Shown here: positions 13,116-20,196 of the stretch, piece after piece | How positions within the stretch are numbered: the first letter of the stretch is position 1 | Layout: every line of letters begins with the position of its first letter | Source: a virus | Strand: one strand, 5' to 3' | Length of the DNA stretch: 22,424 bases | IMG/VR virus record: IMGVR_UViG_3300035698_005368 | Coordinates: 1-22,424 of that record | Made by a program: the position numbers and the translations under genes | The notes under the pieces: model-generated | What the model was told of the DNA's origin: nothing | Seen by the model: only the letters and a program-made list of their open reading frames with translations | Database searches by the model: none

Positions 13116-13601
13116 ATGGAAATAAAATATGTAAAACAAAATAAAGATTTACCAGACTTCACAAAATTAGAAGATGAAGCTGGATATATGGTACGAATTG
13201 GTGAAAGAAGATTAATCAGACCATTCGACATACAACAAGTACGAACAGGTATTAGTTTAAAAGTACCTAAAGGCTACGAATTAGAAATATTAACAATGAA
13301 CAGAATTATTAAAGAAACAGGTATTGGAGTATTAAGCGGTATTGAATCATACCCACCAGGATATGAAGGAGAAATTACAGTTCATCTTAAAAACTTTAAG
13401 CCAACAATGCAAATGTTAGACATAGCAATGCCAATAGCAAGAATGGTTTTAAGAAAAGTAGAAGATGTGTCATTCGTTAGTAGTGACGAAACATTTATTA
13501 AGAAAGAAAATAAAGATAATAGTAAGGAGGACGAAAATGAAAATACAAATAAAAATGATACACCCGGAAGCGATAATCCCGAAAAAAGCAAATCAGACTG
13601 A
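13116..13601 (+). CDS. degenerate dUTPase-fold protein
   Basis: A 161-residue paralogue of the dUTPase encoded just downstream. Shared points: GISLKVPKGYELEI, PPGYEGEITVHLKN and MPIARMVL align with the dUTPase fold. The catalytic motifs are altered. Motif 1 DAGFD is EAGYM; motif 2 R-S-x-S-G is gone (MNRIIKET); motif 3 has a longer loop (IESYPPGYEGE) without the catalytic Asp at its usual place, though the Tyr is kept; motif 5 is missing. The end is a low-complexity Lys/Asn/Asp tail that overlaps the dUTPase start by 65 bases. It is probably inactive as a dUTPase and may serve as a partner subunit, regulator or structural protein. AAGGAGGA precedes ATG. Confidence 0.65.
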   Translation: MEIKYVKQNKDLPDFTKLEDEAGYMVRIGERRLIRPFDIQQVRTGISLKVPKGYELEILTMNRIIKETGIGVLSGIESYPPGYEGEITVHLKNFKPTMQMLDIAMPIARMVLRKVEDVSFVSSDETFIKKENKDNSKEDENENTNKNDTPGSDNPEKSKSD

Positions 13602-13965
13602 TGCAGGATTTGACGTGTTCGTACCAGTAAGAACAATGGTACCACCAAAAAGAACAACATTAGTAAAAACTGGTTTTGCAGTAGCAGTCCCAGAAGGATA
13701 CGAATTACAAGTAAGAAGTAAAAGTGGATTAGCACTTAATTTACATACTGTTGTAGCACAAGGAATTGGAACAATAGATAGTGATTATAGAGGTGAAGTA
13801 GGTATACTATTATGGAATAGGAATAGTATAGGAGTAGAATTCGGAGCAGGTGAAAAAATAGCACAATTAGTACTATGTAAATTACCAGACGCTGAATTTG
13901 AAGAAGTAGAAGAACTAAACGATACCAGCAGAGGAGAAGGTGGTTTCGGGAGCACAGGAAAATGA
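13537..13965 (+). CDS. dut: dUTPase
   Basis: A 142-residue trimeric-type dUTP pyrophosphatase: dUTP to dUMP plus pyrophosphate, keeping uracil out of DNA and feeding dTMP synthesis. All five motifs are seen: DAGFD (22-26), RSKSG (60-64), GTIDSDYRGE (78-87), GEKIAQL (105-111) and RGEGGFGST (132-140). Length is normal. ATG 13537 is chosen because AAGGAGG lies at 13523-13529, inside the previous gene's tail; longer upstream frames give an unrelated basic leader. The RadA-dUTPase-polymerase order suits a replication operon. Confidence 0.92.
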   Translation: MKIQIKMIHPEAIIPKKANQTDAGFDVFVPVRTMVPPKRTTLVKTGFAVAVPEGYELQVRSKSGLALNLHTVVAQGIGTIDSDYRGEVGILLWNRNSIGVEFGAGEKIAQLVLCKLPDAEFEEVEELNDTSRGEGGFGSTGK

Positions 13966-14222
13966 GCGAAATAGAACTAGGTGATACAGTAAAGTGTAAA
14001 TTAACAGGATTTATTGGTGTTGCGGCATCAAGAACAGAATTTATTAATGGCTGCGTTCAATATGATGTAATACCAAAAGTTGGTAAAGATAATAAAGTAC
14101 CAGAAGGAGTATCTATTGATGAAGTAAGTTTAGAAGTTGTTAAAACAACAAAGAAAAAGAAAATAGTTAAGAAAGAAACTGGCGGCGCAATGACAATAAA
14201 AAAAGTAATGAAAGGATATTAA
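13962..14222 (+). CDS. small beta-barrel-like conserved phage protein
   Basis: An 86-residue protein: IELGDTVKCKLTGFIGVAAS, RTEFINGCVQYDVIP, then ISIDEVSLEVV-like strands and a Lys-rich end. Short phage proteins with G-D-x-V-x-D/C-x-x-T-G-F-x-G and N-G-C-x-Q-Y are common and of unknown function; the start resembles SH3/KOW-type strands. ATGA overlap with dut. Near its 3' end is a run of seven A (14198-14204) in the right phase for -1 slippage, leading into an ORF with no start codon (14171-14308). Confidence 0.6.
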   Translation: MSEIELGDTVKCKLTGFIGVAASRTEFINGCVQYDVIPKVGKDNKVPEGVSIDEVSLEVVKTTKKKKIVKKETGGAMTIKKVMKGY

Positions 14223-14308
14223 AAAATGATACAGAAGCACCAAAAGAAAAAAAACTCACAACAACAAGAGATTTGGATGATGAGTTAAAGAGGTTATTAC
14301 TATGTTAG
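14171..14308 (+). other. start-less ORF in -1 frame (possible frameshift extension)
   Basis: The frame opens after TAA 14168-14170 and closes at TAG 14306-14308. Past the seven-A run it reads SNERILKNDTEAPKEKK, LTTTRDLDDELKRLLL, a soluble charged helix-like peptide. It has no ATG, GTG or usable TTG. It could be made by -1 slippage on A-AAA-AAA (14198-14204) of the previous gene, giving a 36-codon extension. The only ATG in the area (14226) is in another frame and gives 20 residues of little character. Confidence 0.35.
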
Positions 14309-14409
14309 TAACATTAATATATGGGTTCGTATGTCTAGCTAGTTTATCCATTAGCTGGGACTGGAAACTAGCGTTTTTAATGTTAGCAATAGATTACGTA
14401 GTATTTTAG
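14302..14409 (+). CDS. 35-residue membrane peptide
   Basis: ATG 14302 follows GAGGT (14290-14294). The peptide is almost wholly hydrophobic: LVTLIYGFVCLASLSI, a short WDWK turn, then LAFLMLAIDYVVF, so possibly a two-span hairpin. It stops at TAG 14407-14409, and the same frame runs on through three codons into the next gene (see findings). Confidence 0.45.
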   Translation: MLVTLIYGFVCLASLSISWDWKLAFLMLAIDYVVF

Positions 14410-14418
14410 TGGATAAAA

Positions 14419-14655
14419 ATGGATAAAACCCCAAGAACATTACAACAAATATGCGATGATGACAAAGTAGAAAATCCAGGATTTAAATTATACGAACTGA
14501 GTAGTGGCGAAATATATTGCAACGTTAAACTAACATCAGGCGACGTAGTATGTGATTATAGAGGAAAAGAACCTTGCAGTAACAGTTTATATCGTTGTTA
14601 TAGTAAAAAAGCAAAATATAAAATGGTTGCTTTTATGAGCGAACACAGGAATTAA
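14419..14655 (+). CDS. Cys-containing hypothetical protein, 78 residues
   Basis: A soluble protein with a helix (TLQQICDDD), strands (FKLYELSSGEIYCNVKL, DVVCDYRG) and five cysteines ending CSNSLYRCYSKK. The Cys are not in a clear zinc-ribbon spacing. ATG 14419 lacks a good ribosome-binding site, consistent with coupling to the preceding membrane peptide in the same frame. Unrecognised. Confidence 0.5.
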   Translation: MDKTPRTLQQICDDDKVENPGFKLYELSSGEIYCNVKLTSGDVVCDYRGKEPCSNSLYRCYSKKAKYKMVAFMSEHRN

Positions 14656-14657
14656 AT

Positions 14658-17078
14658 ATGATATACCAAGTAGAAAGCGTAAGCAAAGGACCAAACTGTA
14701 GCATATACGAATTTCATAGAAATAGTGATGGGACTAAAAATATTAAAGAAATAAGGAAATATAAACCATACTTTTTCGTAGATGACGCTTGTCCATTAGA
14801 AATGTGGGACGGAATATTAAGTGTTCAAAAAGGATTCACAAGCATAGAAGGAACACCAGTAAAAAAAGTAATATATAATCATCCAATTAAAACACAATCA
14901 TTAAGAACTAAAATAGAACGAATACATTACAAAACGTGGGAAGCAGACGTACCATTTCATGACCGATACACAATAGACGCTTGTGAAATGAACAAAGACG
15001 CACAATTAAAAGTATGCTTTTTAGATATTGAAACCAGCGCAACAGACGGACTATTCCCAGACATTAAAACAGCTAATCAAGAAATAACATGTATGACAGC
15101 CAAAATAGGAGACAAATCCAAAACATGGCTATATCACGAAACCAAAACAGTAGAAGGAGCAAAATGTTTCACAAACGAAACAGAAATGCTCAATGATTTC
15201 ATGAACTATTTTATGCAAGAATCACCAGACATAGTAACAGCATGGAACCTAATTAATTTCGATTTAATATATATCATAAACAGATGTGACAGGCTTGGAG
15301 TTGATTACAAAAGATTAAGTCCATTAAGAAGTGTAGACGTAAGAGAAAGTAAAAAAAATAATCAATTCTATATAACAATCAAAGGCTTAGTAGCATTAGA
15401 CTTATTAACAGCATACAAATTATGGAGAAAATATGGTGGTTTACCAAACTTATCATCATACGCGTTAGATAACGTAGCAAACGAAGTACTAAACCACGGT
15501 AAATTAGAACACATGCCATTTAATATATTGTGGAAAGAACACCCTGATAAACTAATAGAATATAACAAAGTAGACGTAGAATTATTAGACGAACTAGACA
15601 AGAAATGTAAAGTAATAGATTTCTTTGACGAACTAAGACGAAAATGTCATATACAATTTGATGAAGTATACAGAACGACGGCACTTATAGATGGTTATTT
15701 ACTAAAACGACTAAACAAAGAGTTCATACTTCCAACAGCTAAGAAAAATACGGGAGATAAGTTTGAAGGTGCATTCGTTGTAGACCCAACACCAGGCGTA
15801 TACGACAACATAAGTGTACTAGATATTAAAAGTATGTACCCAAACATAATTAAGACATACAACATAAGTTATGAAACCGTTGGTGGAGTAATCAAATTAC
15901 CAGTTAAAGGATTAAGCTTTAAACAAGATAAAGTTGGATTAATCCCAAGATACTTAGGAGAACTTGCCGACGAGAGAAACCATTATAAAGGATTATTAAA
16001 AGAAAGCATTAACAATGATGATAAAGATGGTATTCAATTATGGAACCAAAGACAAATATCAACAAAGATATTAATGAATAGTTTTTATGGTTACTTAGGA
16101 TTTAAAGGAAGCAGACTTTATAAAACAGAAGTAGCAGAAGCAGTCACAGGAATGGGAGTATACTTAATTAAAATGATTGGAGACTGGGTAAGAGATGCAG
16201 GAAACAAAGTAGTATATGGTGATACAGATTCAGTATACTTATTAAGTAAGCATAGTGAAGCCGTTAAAGCGGTTAATGAAGGATTTGAACTTACAGAAAT
16301 GATTAACAAAAAATTAGAAGAATACAATAATAGTATTGGTTGTAAAAATTATATTGAAATAGAATTTGAAAAAATGCTAAGAAGAATGTTGTTTACAGAC
16401 GCTAAAAAAAGATACGCGTTTTACAATTCATGGACAGATAAAAAAGGATTCGCTCCAGATAACAAATTACACATTCAAGGATTTGACGCTAAGCGAAGCG
16501 ACAGTAATAAACCAAGTAAAGATGCACAGATTGGTGCATTAAAAATGATATTAGATAACAAATCAGAAGAAGAAACCAAAAGCTTTATAAAGGGACTTAT
16601 AAAGGACATGAAAGACCGTAAATATACCGATGAAGAAATAGGGTTTCCAAAAGGAATAAGCAAACCATTAGAAGAATACGGAGTACCAGGACCAATAATA
16701 AAAGGTGCAGCATACTCAAATAAACATTTCAACACAACATTCGGAAAAGGCTCAAAACCTAAATTTGTGTGGATAGAAAGCATAGCAAACATGCCAGACA
16801 CGATAACAATGAACCTTTATAAAAGCGGGATTGGATGGCACGACAAAGAATATATAATAGAAAGCATAGCATATGATGAAAAAATACCAGATAAAGTAGT
16901 TGTAGACTGGAATAGAATGATTGAAGTCACGTTTAAGAAAAAACTAGAAAACATATTTAACGCAGTAGGTTGGGAGTGGGACTTATCAGAATTTGATAAA
17001 ACAGAAGGCGATAGGAGAAAAAGAGAATTAACTAAAAGAAACAAAGAACAAACAAATTTAGGAGCGTTTCAAAAATGA
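14658..17078 (+). CDS. polB: family B DNA polymerase
   Basis: An 806-residue replicative polymerase with 3'-5' proofreading. Exonuclease motifs: Exo I FLDIET (D123, E125), Exo II NLINFD (N197-D202), Exo III YNKVD (Y302, D306). Polymerase motifs: A DIKSMYP (389-395), B KILMNSFYG (470-478), C YGDTDS (520-525), and a KKRYAF box near 585. All key residues are present. The C-terminus is QTNLGAFQK (Q798, L801, F804), matching the Q-x-x-L-x-x-[F/W] PCNA-binding tail of archaeal PolB, so it probably uses the host clamp. No intein is seen. It starts two bases past the previous stop and overlaps the next gene by ATGA. Confidence 0.95.
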   Translation: MIYQVESVSKGPNCSIYEFHRNSDGTKNIKEIRKYKPYFFVDDACPLEMWDGILSVQKGFTSIEGTPVKKVIYNHPIKTQSLRTKIERIHYKTWEADVPFHDRYTIDACEMNKDAQLKVCFLDIETSATDGLFPDIKTANQEITCMTAKIGDKSKTWLYHETKTVEGAKCFTNETEMLNDFMNYFMQESPDIVTAWNLINFDLIYIINRCDRLGVDYKRLSPLRSVDVRESKKNNQFYITIKGLVALDLLTAYKLWRKYGGLPNLSSYALDNVANEVLNHGKLEHMPFNILWKEHPDKLIEYNKVDVELLDELDKKCKVIDFFDELRRKCHIQFDEVYRTTALIDGYLLKRLNKEFILPTAKKNTGDKFEGAFVVDPTPGVYDNISVLDIKSMYPNIIKTYNISYETVGGVIKLPVKGLSFKQDKVGLIPRYLGELADERNHYKGLLKESINNDDKDGIQLWNQRQISTKILMNSFYGYLGFKGSRLYKTEVAEAVTGMGVYLIKMIGDWVRDAGNKVVYGDTDSVYLLSKHSEAVKAVNEGFELTEMINKKLEEYNNSIGCKNYIEIEFEKMLRRMLFTDAKKRYAFYNSWTDKKGFAPDNKLHIQGFDAKRSDSNKPSKDAQIGALKMILDNKSEEETKSFIKGLIKDMKDRKYTDEEIGFPKGISKPLEEYGVPGPIIKGAAYSNKHFNTTFGKGSKPKFVWIESIANMPDTITMNLYKSGIGWHDKEYIIESIAYDEKIPDKVVVDWNRMIEVTFKKKLENIFNAVGWEWDLSEFDKTEGDRRKRELTKRNKEQTNLGAFQK

Positions 17079-17479
17079 TAAAAGAAAAAAAGAAAGAAGG
17101 TGGAGAAAAAACAATCCCAAAACAAGAAGTAAAACAATACTTAGATTTTTTAAATGGACATAAAAAGTATATGGGTTTAAGTGAATGGAAAGTATGGATT
17201 AAAACAGAAGCCGTAGAAATGGGAGCAGCCCTTGCAGAAATAGACACAAGCGTACTAGAAAAAAGTTTAAACGTAAAATTAGGAGTTGGTTTTTTAACAA
17301 AAAACGATGAAGAAAAAGCAAACATACTATTTCACGAATTAGTACATGGACGAATAGTAATAACACAAGAATTAACAGAAGAATATACAGAAATACAAGA
17401 TGAACATTTAGCAAACGATATTGTTAGAGGATTTGAACAATTCGGAAAACTAGAATTACCAAGGAGGAAACAAAAATGA
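17075..17479 (+). CDS. HExxH zincin-like protein
   Basis: A 134-residue protein. The core is ILFHELVHGRIV (H-E-x-x-H near residues 88-92) followed by EEYTEIQDEHLANDIVRG, whose acidic residues could give the third ligand. Upstream, LGVGFLTKNDEEKAN resembles the strand and turn before the zinc helix in small zincins. The first 25 residues are a Lys-rich leader. It could be a metallopeptidase or an inactive binding protein; the substrate is unknown. It sits between polymerase and primase, ATGA-overlapping the polymerase. Confidence 0.65.
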   Translation: MIKEKKKEGGEKTIPKQEVKQYLDFLNGHKKYMGLSEWKVWIKTEAVEMGAALAEIDTSVLEKSLNVKLGVGFLTKNDEEKANILFHELVHGRIVITQELTEEYTEIQDEHLANDIVRGFEQFGKLELPRRKQK

Positions 17480-17658
17480 GCAAAGAAATAATTTTGGAAA
17501 GAATAGCAGACGTAATTGAATATAATTATAGTCTAGACATAAAACCAAAACAGGACGGCGACGCATTACAATTTGCAATAGATAGCACTGCAAAAGCGTT
17601 AATTAAACTGACTGAAACACAATACCAAATGGAATTTGAAACAGAAATAGACGAATAA
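17476..17658 (+). CDS. 60-residue acidic helical protein
   Basis: AAGGAGGA precedes ATG 17476 (ATGA overlap with the HExxH gene). The product is acidic and helical: KEIILERIADVIEYNYSLD, LQFAIDSTAKALIKLTETQ. It ends one base before the primase ATG. No family recognised; a primase or polymerase accessory factor is conceivable from place alone. Confidence 0.5.
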   Translation: MSKEIILERIADVIEYNYSLDIKPKQDGDALQFAIDSTAKALIKLTETQYQMEFETEIDE

Positions 17659-17659
17659 A

Positions 17660-18655
17660 ATGAAACACATAGATAATTTTTGTCACAACGCCGAACGTAT
17701 ATCAATAAATACGAATAATATACCAAGTGTTCTGAACAATGAAATAGAAATAGACGTAAACCACGACGAAGTTAGAAGAACCAGATATGGAATAGATGGC
17801 TCTTGTATCTTCACAATGAGAATGAATATACTAAAACATGGAACATTAAATGACGAAATTAAATTTATGAAAATGATAGAATTAGTCTATCCAAAAGCAT
17901 TTAGTTGGCGATTTGACGGTTGGCACATAGAATGTATAGCATTAATACCTATGAAAAAAGAATACATGGGAATATTAGGCAGATATAAAGGCTCATATGG
18001 TTTTATCAAAATGTTAAGAGATAGATTACTTGAAATATTACAATACAGAGGCGATAAAGTAATCACATCACAAATGATTAGCACAATGATAGTAGCTACT
18101 GGAAGTATTAATTCACAAACAAATGCGTGGTCAGTAGATATTAAAATTAATGATAAAGCAGAAACAATAATGGCTAATTCAGCAGAAAGAAAATTAAGAA
18201 CATCAGAATTAACACCATTAGATATGAAATATTGGGTAAAAGAAATAAATCCAGACTATTACAAAGCTGGAGAGCCACCAATGCAAAAACGAAACAAATA
18301 TTTAATAACAGAACATATTATGAAACAATACCCACCGTGCATACATAAAATAAGCGGACTAAAAACAAAGGGAAACTATCCTAGATTCTTATTAGGAAGT
18401 TTCTTATTAGGAGTTCATAATGAAAGAGATGCAAAACACCAATTAGACATTATGTTAACTGATAAAGAAAGAGAGCATATGAATGAAGGAAATTGTAAAG
18501 GACAATGGCGAGCACTAATAGCCAAACAATATCCTATACCAAGCTGTAAAACAATGATAGAACATGGGTTCTGTCCAAAACAATGCGACAAGTTTGGAAT
18601 GTTATGGAATTTAGATAAGGAGGAAGAACATGAAACTAATATACATAAGCGGTAA
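17660..18655 (+). CDS. primase with PriL-type Fe-S domain (PriS/PriL-like fusion)
   Basis: A 331-residue protein. The C-terminal half matches the iron-sulfur domain of archaeo-eukaryotic primase large subunit. It has YPPCIHKIS (C227), then NYPRFLLGSFLLGVH (R242), then CKGQWRALIAKQYPIPSC (C296), GFC (C305) and C309, giving four cluster cysteines. The N-terminal half may be a diverged catalytic (PriS/AEP) domain. FDGWHIE (H89) resembles the middle motif, and ATGSINSQTNAW (147-157) resembles the P-G-S-L-H-x-K-T-G loop of PriS. A clear D-x-D catalytic pair is not evident, so activity is uncertain. It would make primers for the polymerase two genes upstream. The last 26 bases overlap the next gene. 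Confidence 0.65.
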   Translation: MKHIDNFCHNAERISINTNNIPSVLNNEIEIDVNHDEVRRTRYGIDGSCIFTMRMNILKHGTLNDEIKFMKMIELVYPKAFSWRFDGWHIECIALIPMKKEYMGILGRYKGSYGFIKMLRDRLLEILQYRGDKVITSQMISTMIVATGSINSQTNAWSVDIKINDKAETIMANSAERKLRTSELTPLDMKYWVKEINPDYYKAGEPPMQKRNKYLITEHIMKQYPPCIHKISGLKTKGNYPRFLLGSFLLGVHNERDAKHQLDIMLTDKEREHMNEGNCKGQWRALIAKQYPIPSCKTMIEHGFCPKQCDKFGMLWNLDKEEEHETNIHKR

Positions 18656-18956
18656 ATACACAGCAGACACACTAGAAGGAATAACAGAAAACATAACTAA
18701 AGCCAGAAATATGGCTATACAATTATGGGATAACGGGTTCGCAGCGTTATGTCCACACTTAAACACAACAAATTTTGAAATTGATTGTAAAGCAAAATAT
18801 CATCAATACATTGAAGGCGATTTAATAATGATAGAAGGATGTGACGGAATACTTATGTTAGAAGGATGGGAACAAAGTAAAGGAGCAGTAACAGAAAAAG
18901 AACACGCAGAACGTTTAAACATACCTATATATTATAAAATAGAGGAAATACTATGA
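18630..18956 (+). CDS. DUF4406 / nucleoside deoxyribosyltransferase-like protein
   Basis: A 108-residue Rossmann-like protein: YISGKYTADT at the N-terminus, ENITKARNMAIQLWDNGFAALCPHLNT, YIEGDLIMIEGCDGILMLEGW, SKGAVTEKEHAERLNIPIYY. These are the hallmark stretches of DUF4406 and its relatives, the nucleoside 2-deoxyribosyltransferases, including the S-K-G-A/T-x-x-E segment with the presumed nucleophile Glu. It may act in salvage or modification of deoxynucleosides. AAGGAGGA at 18617-18624 lies inside the primase gene and sets the start. Confidence 0.75.
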   Translation: MKLIYISGKYTADTLEGITENITKARNMAIQLWDNGFAALCPHLNTTNFEIDCKAKYHQYIEGDLIMIEGCDGILMLEGWEQSKGAVTEKEHAERLNIPIYYKIEEIL

Positions 18957-19108
18957 AATGCAAACATTGTCAAGAAGAAAAACCATTAAGAGTATCTTAT
19001 AGAGAAAGAAACGGACAAGTAAACAGAGAACTTGTATGTGAAGAATGTCACGCTTTATCAACAGAAGAAATAATAAGGAGATACGAAAATGACAAAAGCA
19101 TTAGATAA
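18953..19108 (+). CDS. 51-residue zinc-ribbon protein
   Basis: CKHC (residues 3-6) and CEEC with a following His (around 31-35) make a zinc ribbon; the end is STEEIIRRYENDKSIR. Its last codons include AAGGAG, the ribosome-binding site of the next gene, which it overlaps by 20 bases. The R-R-Y-E-N end is a partial match to the W-K-x-R-Y-E motif. Function unknown. Confidence 0.55.
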   Translation: MKCKHCQEEKPLRVSYRERNGQVNRELVCEECHALSTEEIIRRYENDKSIR

Positions 19109-19304
19109 ACAAGTAGATGGAAACCATTACAAAAACTTTGCAATACAACCAGTAGAATTTAGTGAAAAAAACAAATTAACATTTATAGAAGGGAATATAG
19201 TCAAATACATATGTAGATGGCGACACAAAAACGGAATAAGAGATTTAGAAAAAATCAAACATTACGTTGATTTATTAATAGAACTAGAAGGTGAAAACAA
19301 ATGA
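19089..19304 (+). CDS. DUF3310-like phage protein
   Basis: A 71-residue protein reading DKQVDGNHYKNFAIQPVEF, then FIEGNIVKYICRWRHKNG, then DLEKIKHYVDLLIELE. This is the DUF3310 pattern (G-N-H-Y, Q-P-x-E, E-G-N-x-x-K-Y, D-L-x-K-x-x-H-Y), widespread in tailed phages and often found near nucleotide metabolism and replication genes. Its biochemical role is not established. The start is fixed by AAGGAG at 19075-19080. Confidence 0.85.
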   Translation: MTKALDKQVDGNHYKNFAIQPVEFSEKNKLTFIEGNIVKYICRWRHKNGIRDLEKIKHYVDLLIELEGENK

Positions 19305-20038
19305 AACTAATTAAAATAGAAGAAAAAGGAGATATAAGTCTAGTACCAATTGGAGATGCACACGCAGGCTCAATGGACTTTGACAGAGAAGCATTTGAAA
19401 AACAAATCAAATGGGTAAAAGAAAACAAAAACGTAAGAGTAGTATTAATGGGCGACCTGATTGACGCCGGGCTAAAAAATAGTGTTGGAGCAGGAACCTT
19501 CGACAACGATATGACACCCGAAAACCAAATAGACTATATGATAGATATATTAACTCCTATCAAAAAACAAATATGGTGTATGCTAGCAGGAAACCACGAA
19601 GAACGAATAAGAATGAACACAAGTATAGATGTAACCAAACTAATGGCAAAAGCATTAGGCATACCATATGGAGAATCAACGTGTTTCATCAAAGCAAGAA
19701 TTAAAGAAATTAATTATATTATCTATGCACACCATGGAAGTACAGGGTCATTAACACCAGCAGGAAAACTAAACGCAGTAATCAAATGTGGAAGTTTCGT
19801 AAATGCAGATATAGTATTAATGGGACACGTACATGAATTAATGAACCATAGCACAGAATATTTCAGAGTAGACATAGGAAACAAACAAATAGTAAAAGAA
19901 AAGAAACACTACGTAATAACAGGACACTTCCTGAAATACGGAGGATATGCACAAGCTAAAAATATGGCTCCAGGAAAATTAGGTGTTGCTAAAATTAAAT
20001 TGTTTGGTAAGAAAAAAGACGTGCATATAAGCCTATAA
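19301..20038 (+). CDS. calcineurin-like metallophosphoesterase
   Basis: A 245-residue two-metal phosphoesterase with all the usual blocks: GDAHAG (D19, H21), GDLID (51-55), GNHEER (97-102), HHGS (144) and GHVHE (175-179). These bind Mn/Fe and cut phosphoester bonds. It lacks the capping domain of full Mre11/SbcD, so it is a minimal phage type whose substrate (nucleic acid, nucleotide or protein phosphate) cannot be told. ATGA overlap upstream; its stop shares a base with the next ATG. Confidence 0.85.
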   Translation: MKLIKIEEKGDISLVPIGDAHAGSMDFDREAFEKQIKWVKENKNVRVVLMGDLIDAGLKNSVGAGTFDNDMTPENQIDYMIDILTPIKKQIWCMLAGNHEERIRMNTSIDVTKLMAKALGIPYGESTCFIKARIKEINYIIYAHHGSTGSLTPAGKLNAVIKCGSFVNADIVLMGHVHELMNHSTEYFRVDIGNKQIVKEKKHYVITGHFLKYGGYAQAKNMAPGKLGVAKIKLFGKKKDVHISL

Positions 20039-20196
20039 TGACAACCATTGGAATAAACGATGTTATTTGCCCAATATGTAAAACTGTAGGCAAAATAAAT
20101 AGGTCAAAAGCGTGTAAACGAACATTTATATGTCTTGCATGCGGGCAAAGAGGCGGTTGGAGTTTAATACAAAATCAACTAAATAGAAACATTTAA
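20038..20196 (+). CDS. 52-residue zinc-ribbon protein
   Basis: CPIC and CLAC (about residues 14-17 and 37-40), with an intervening Cys in a basic loop (NRSKACKRTF), make a zinc ribbon. The end GQRGGWSLIQNQLNRNI could be a helix. The ATG overlaps the previous stop by one base. Its final codons lie within the TATA region of promoter P3, so it closes the long P2 operon. Confidence 0.6.
   Translation: MTTIGINDVICPICKTVGKINRSKACKRTFICLACGQRGGWSLIQNQLNRNI

Noticed and set aside
14226-14288. 20-residue ORF starting at ATG 14226
   Set aside because: The composition (QKHQKKKNSQQQ) is uninformative and it has no ribosome-binding site; the alternative frame across the same bases looks more like protein.
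2541-14409. TAG as a sense (pyrrolysine) codon
   Set aside because: TAG ends several small genes (for example 2541, 5244, 5540, 11511, 14407), and at 2541, 5244 and 11511 another stop follows in the same frame within a few codons; no long gene contains an internal TAG.
14658-17078. Intein in the polymerase gene
   Set aside because: All exonuclease and polymerase motifs follow at normal distances in one 806-residue frame, leaving no room for an inserted intein.
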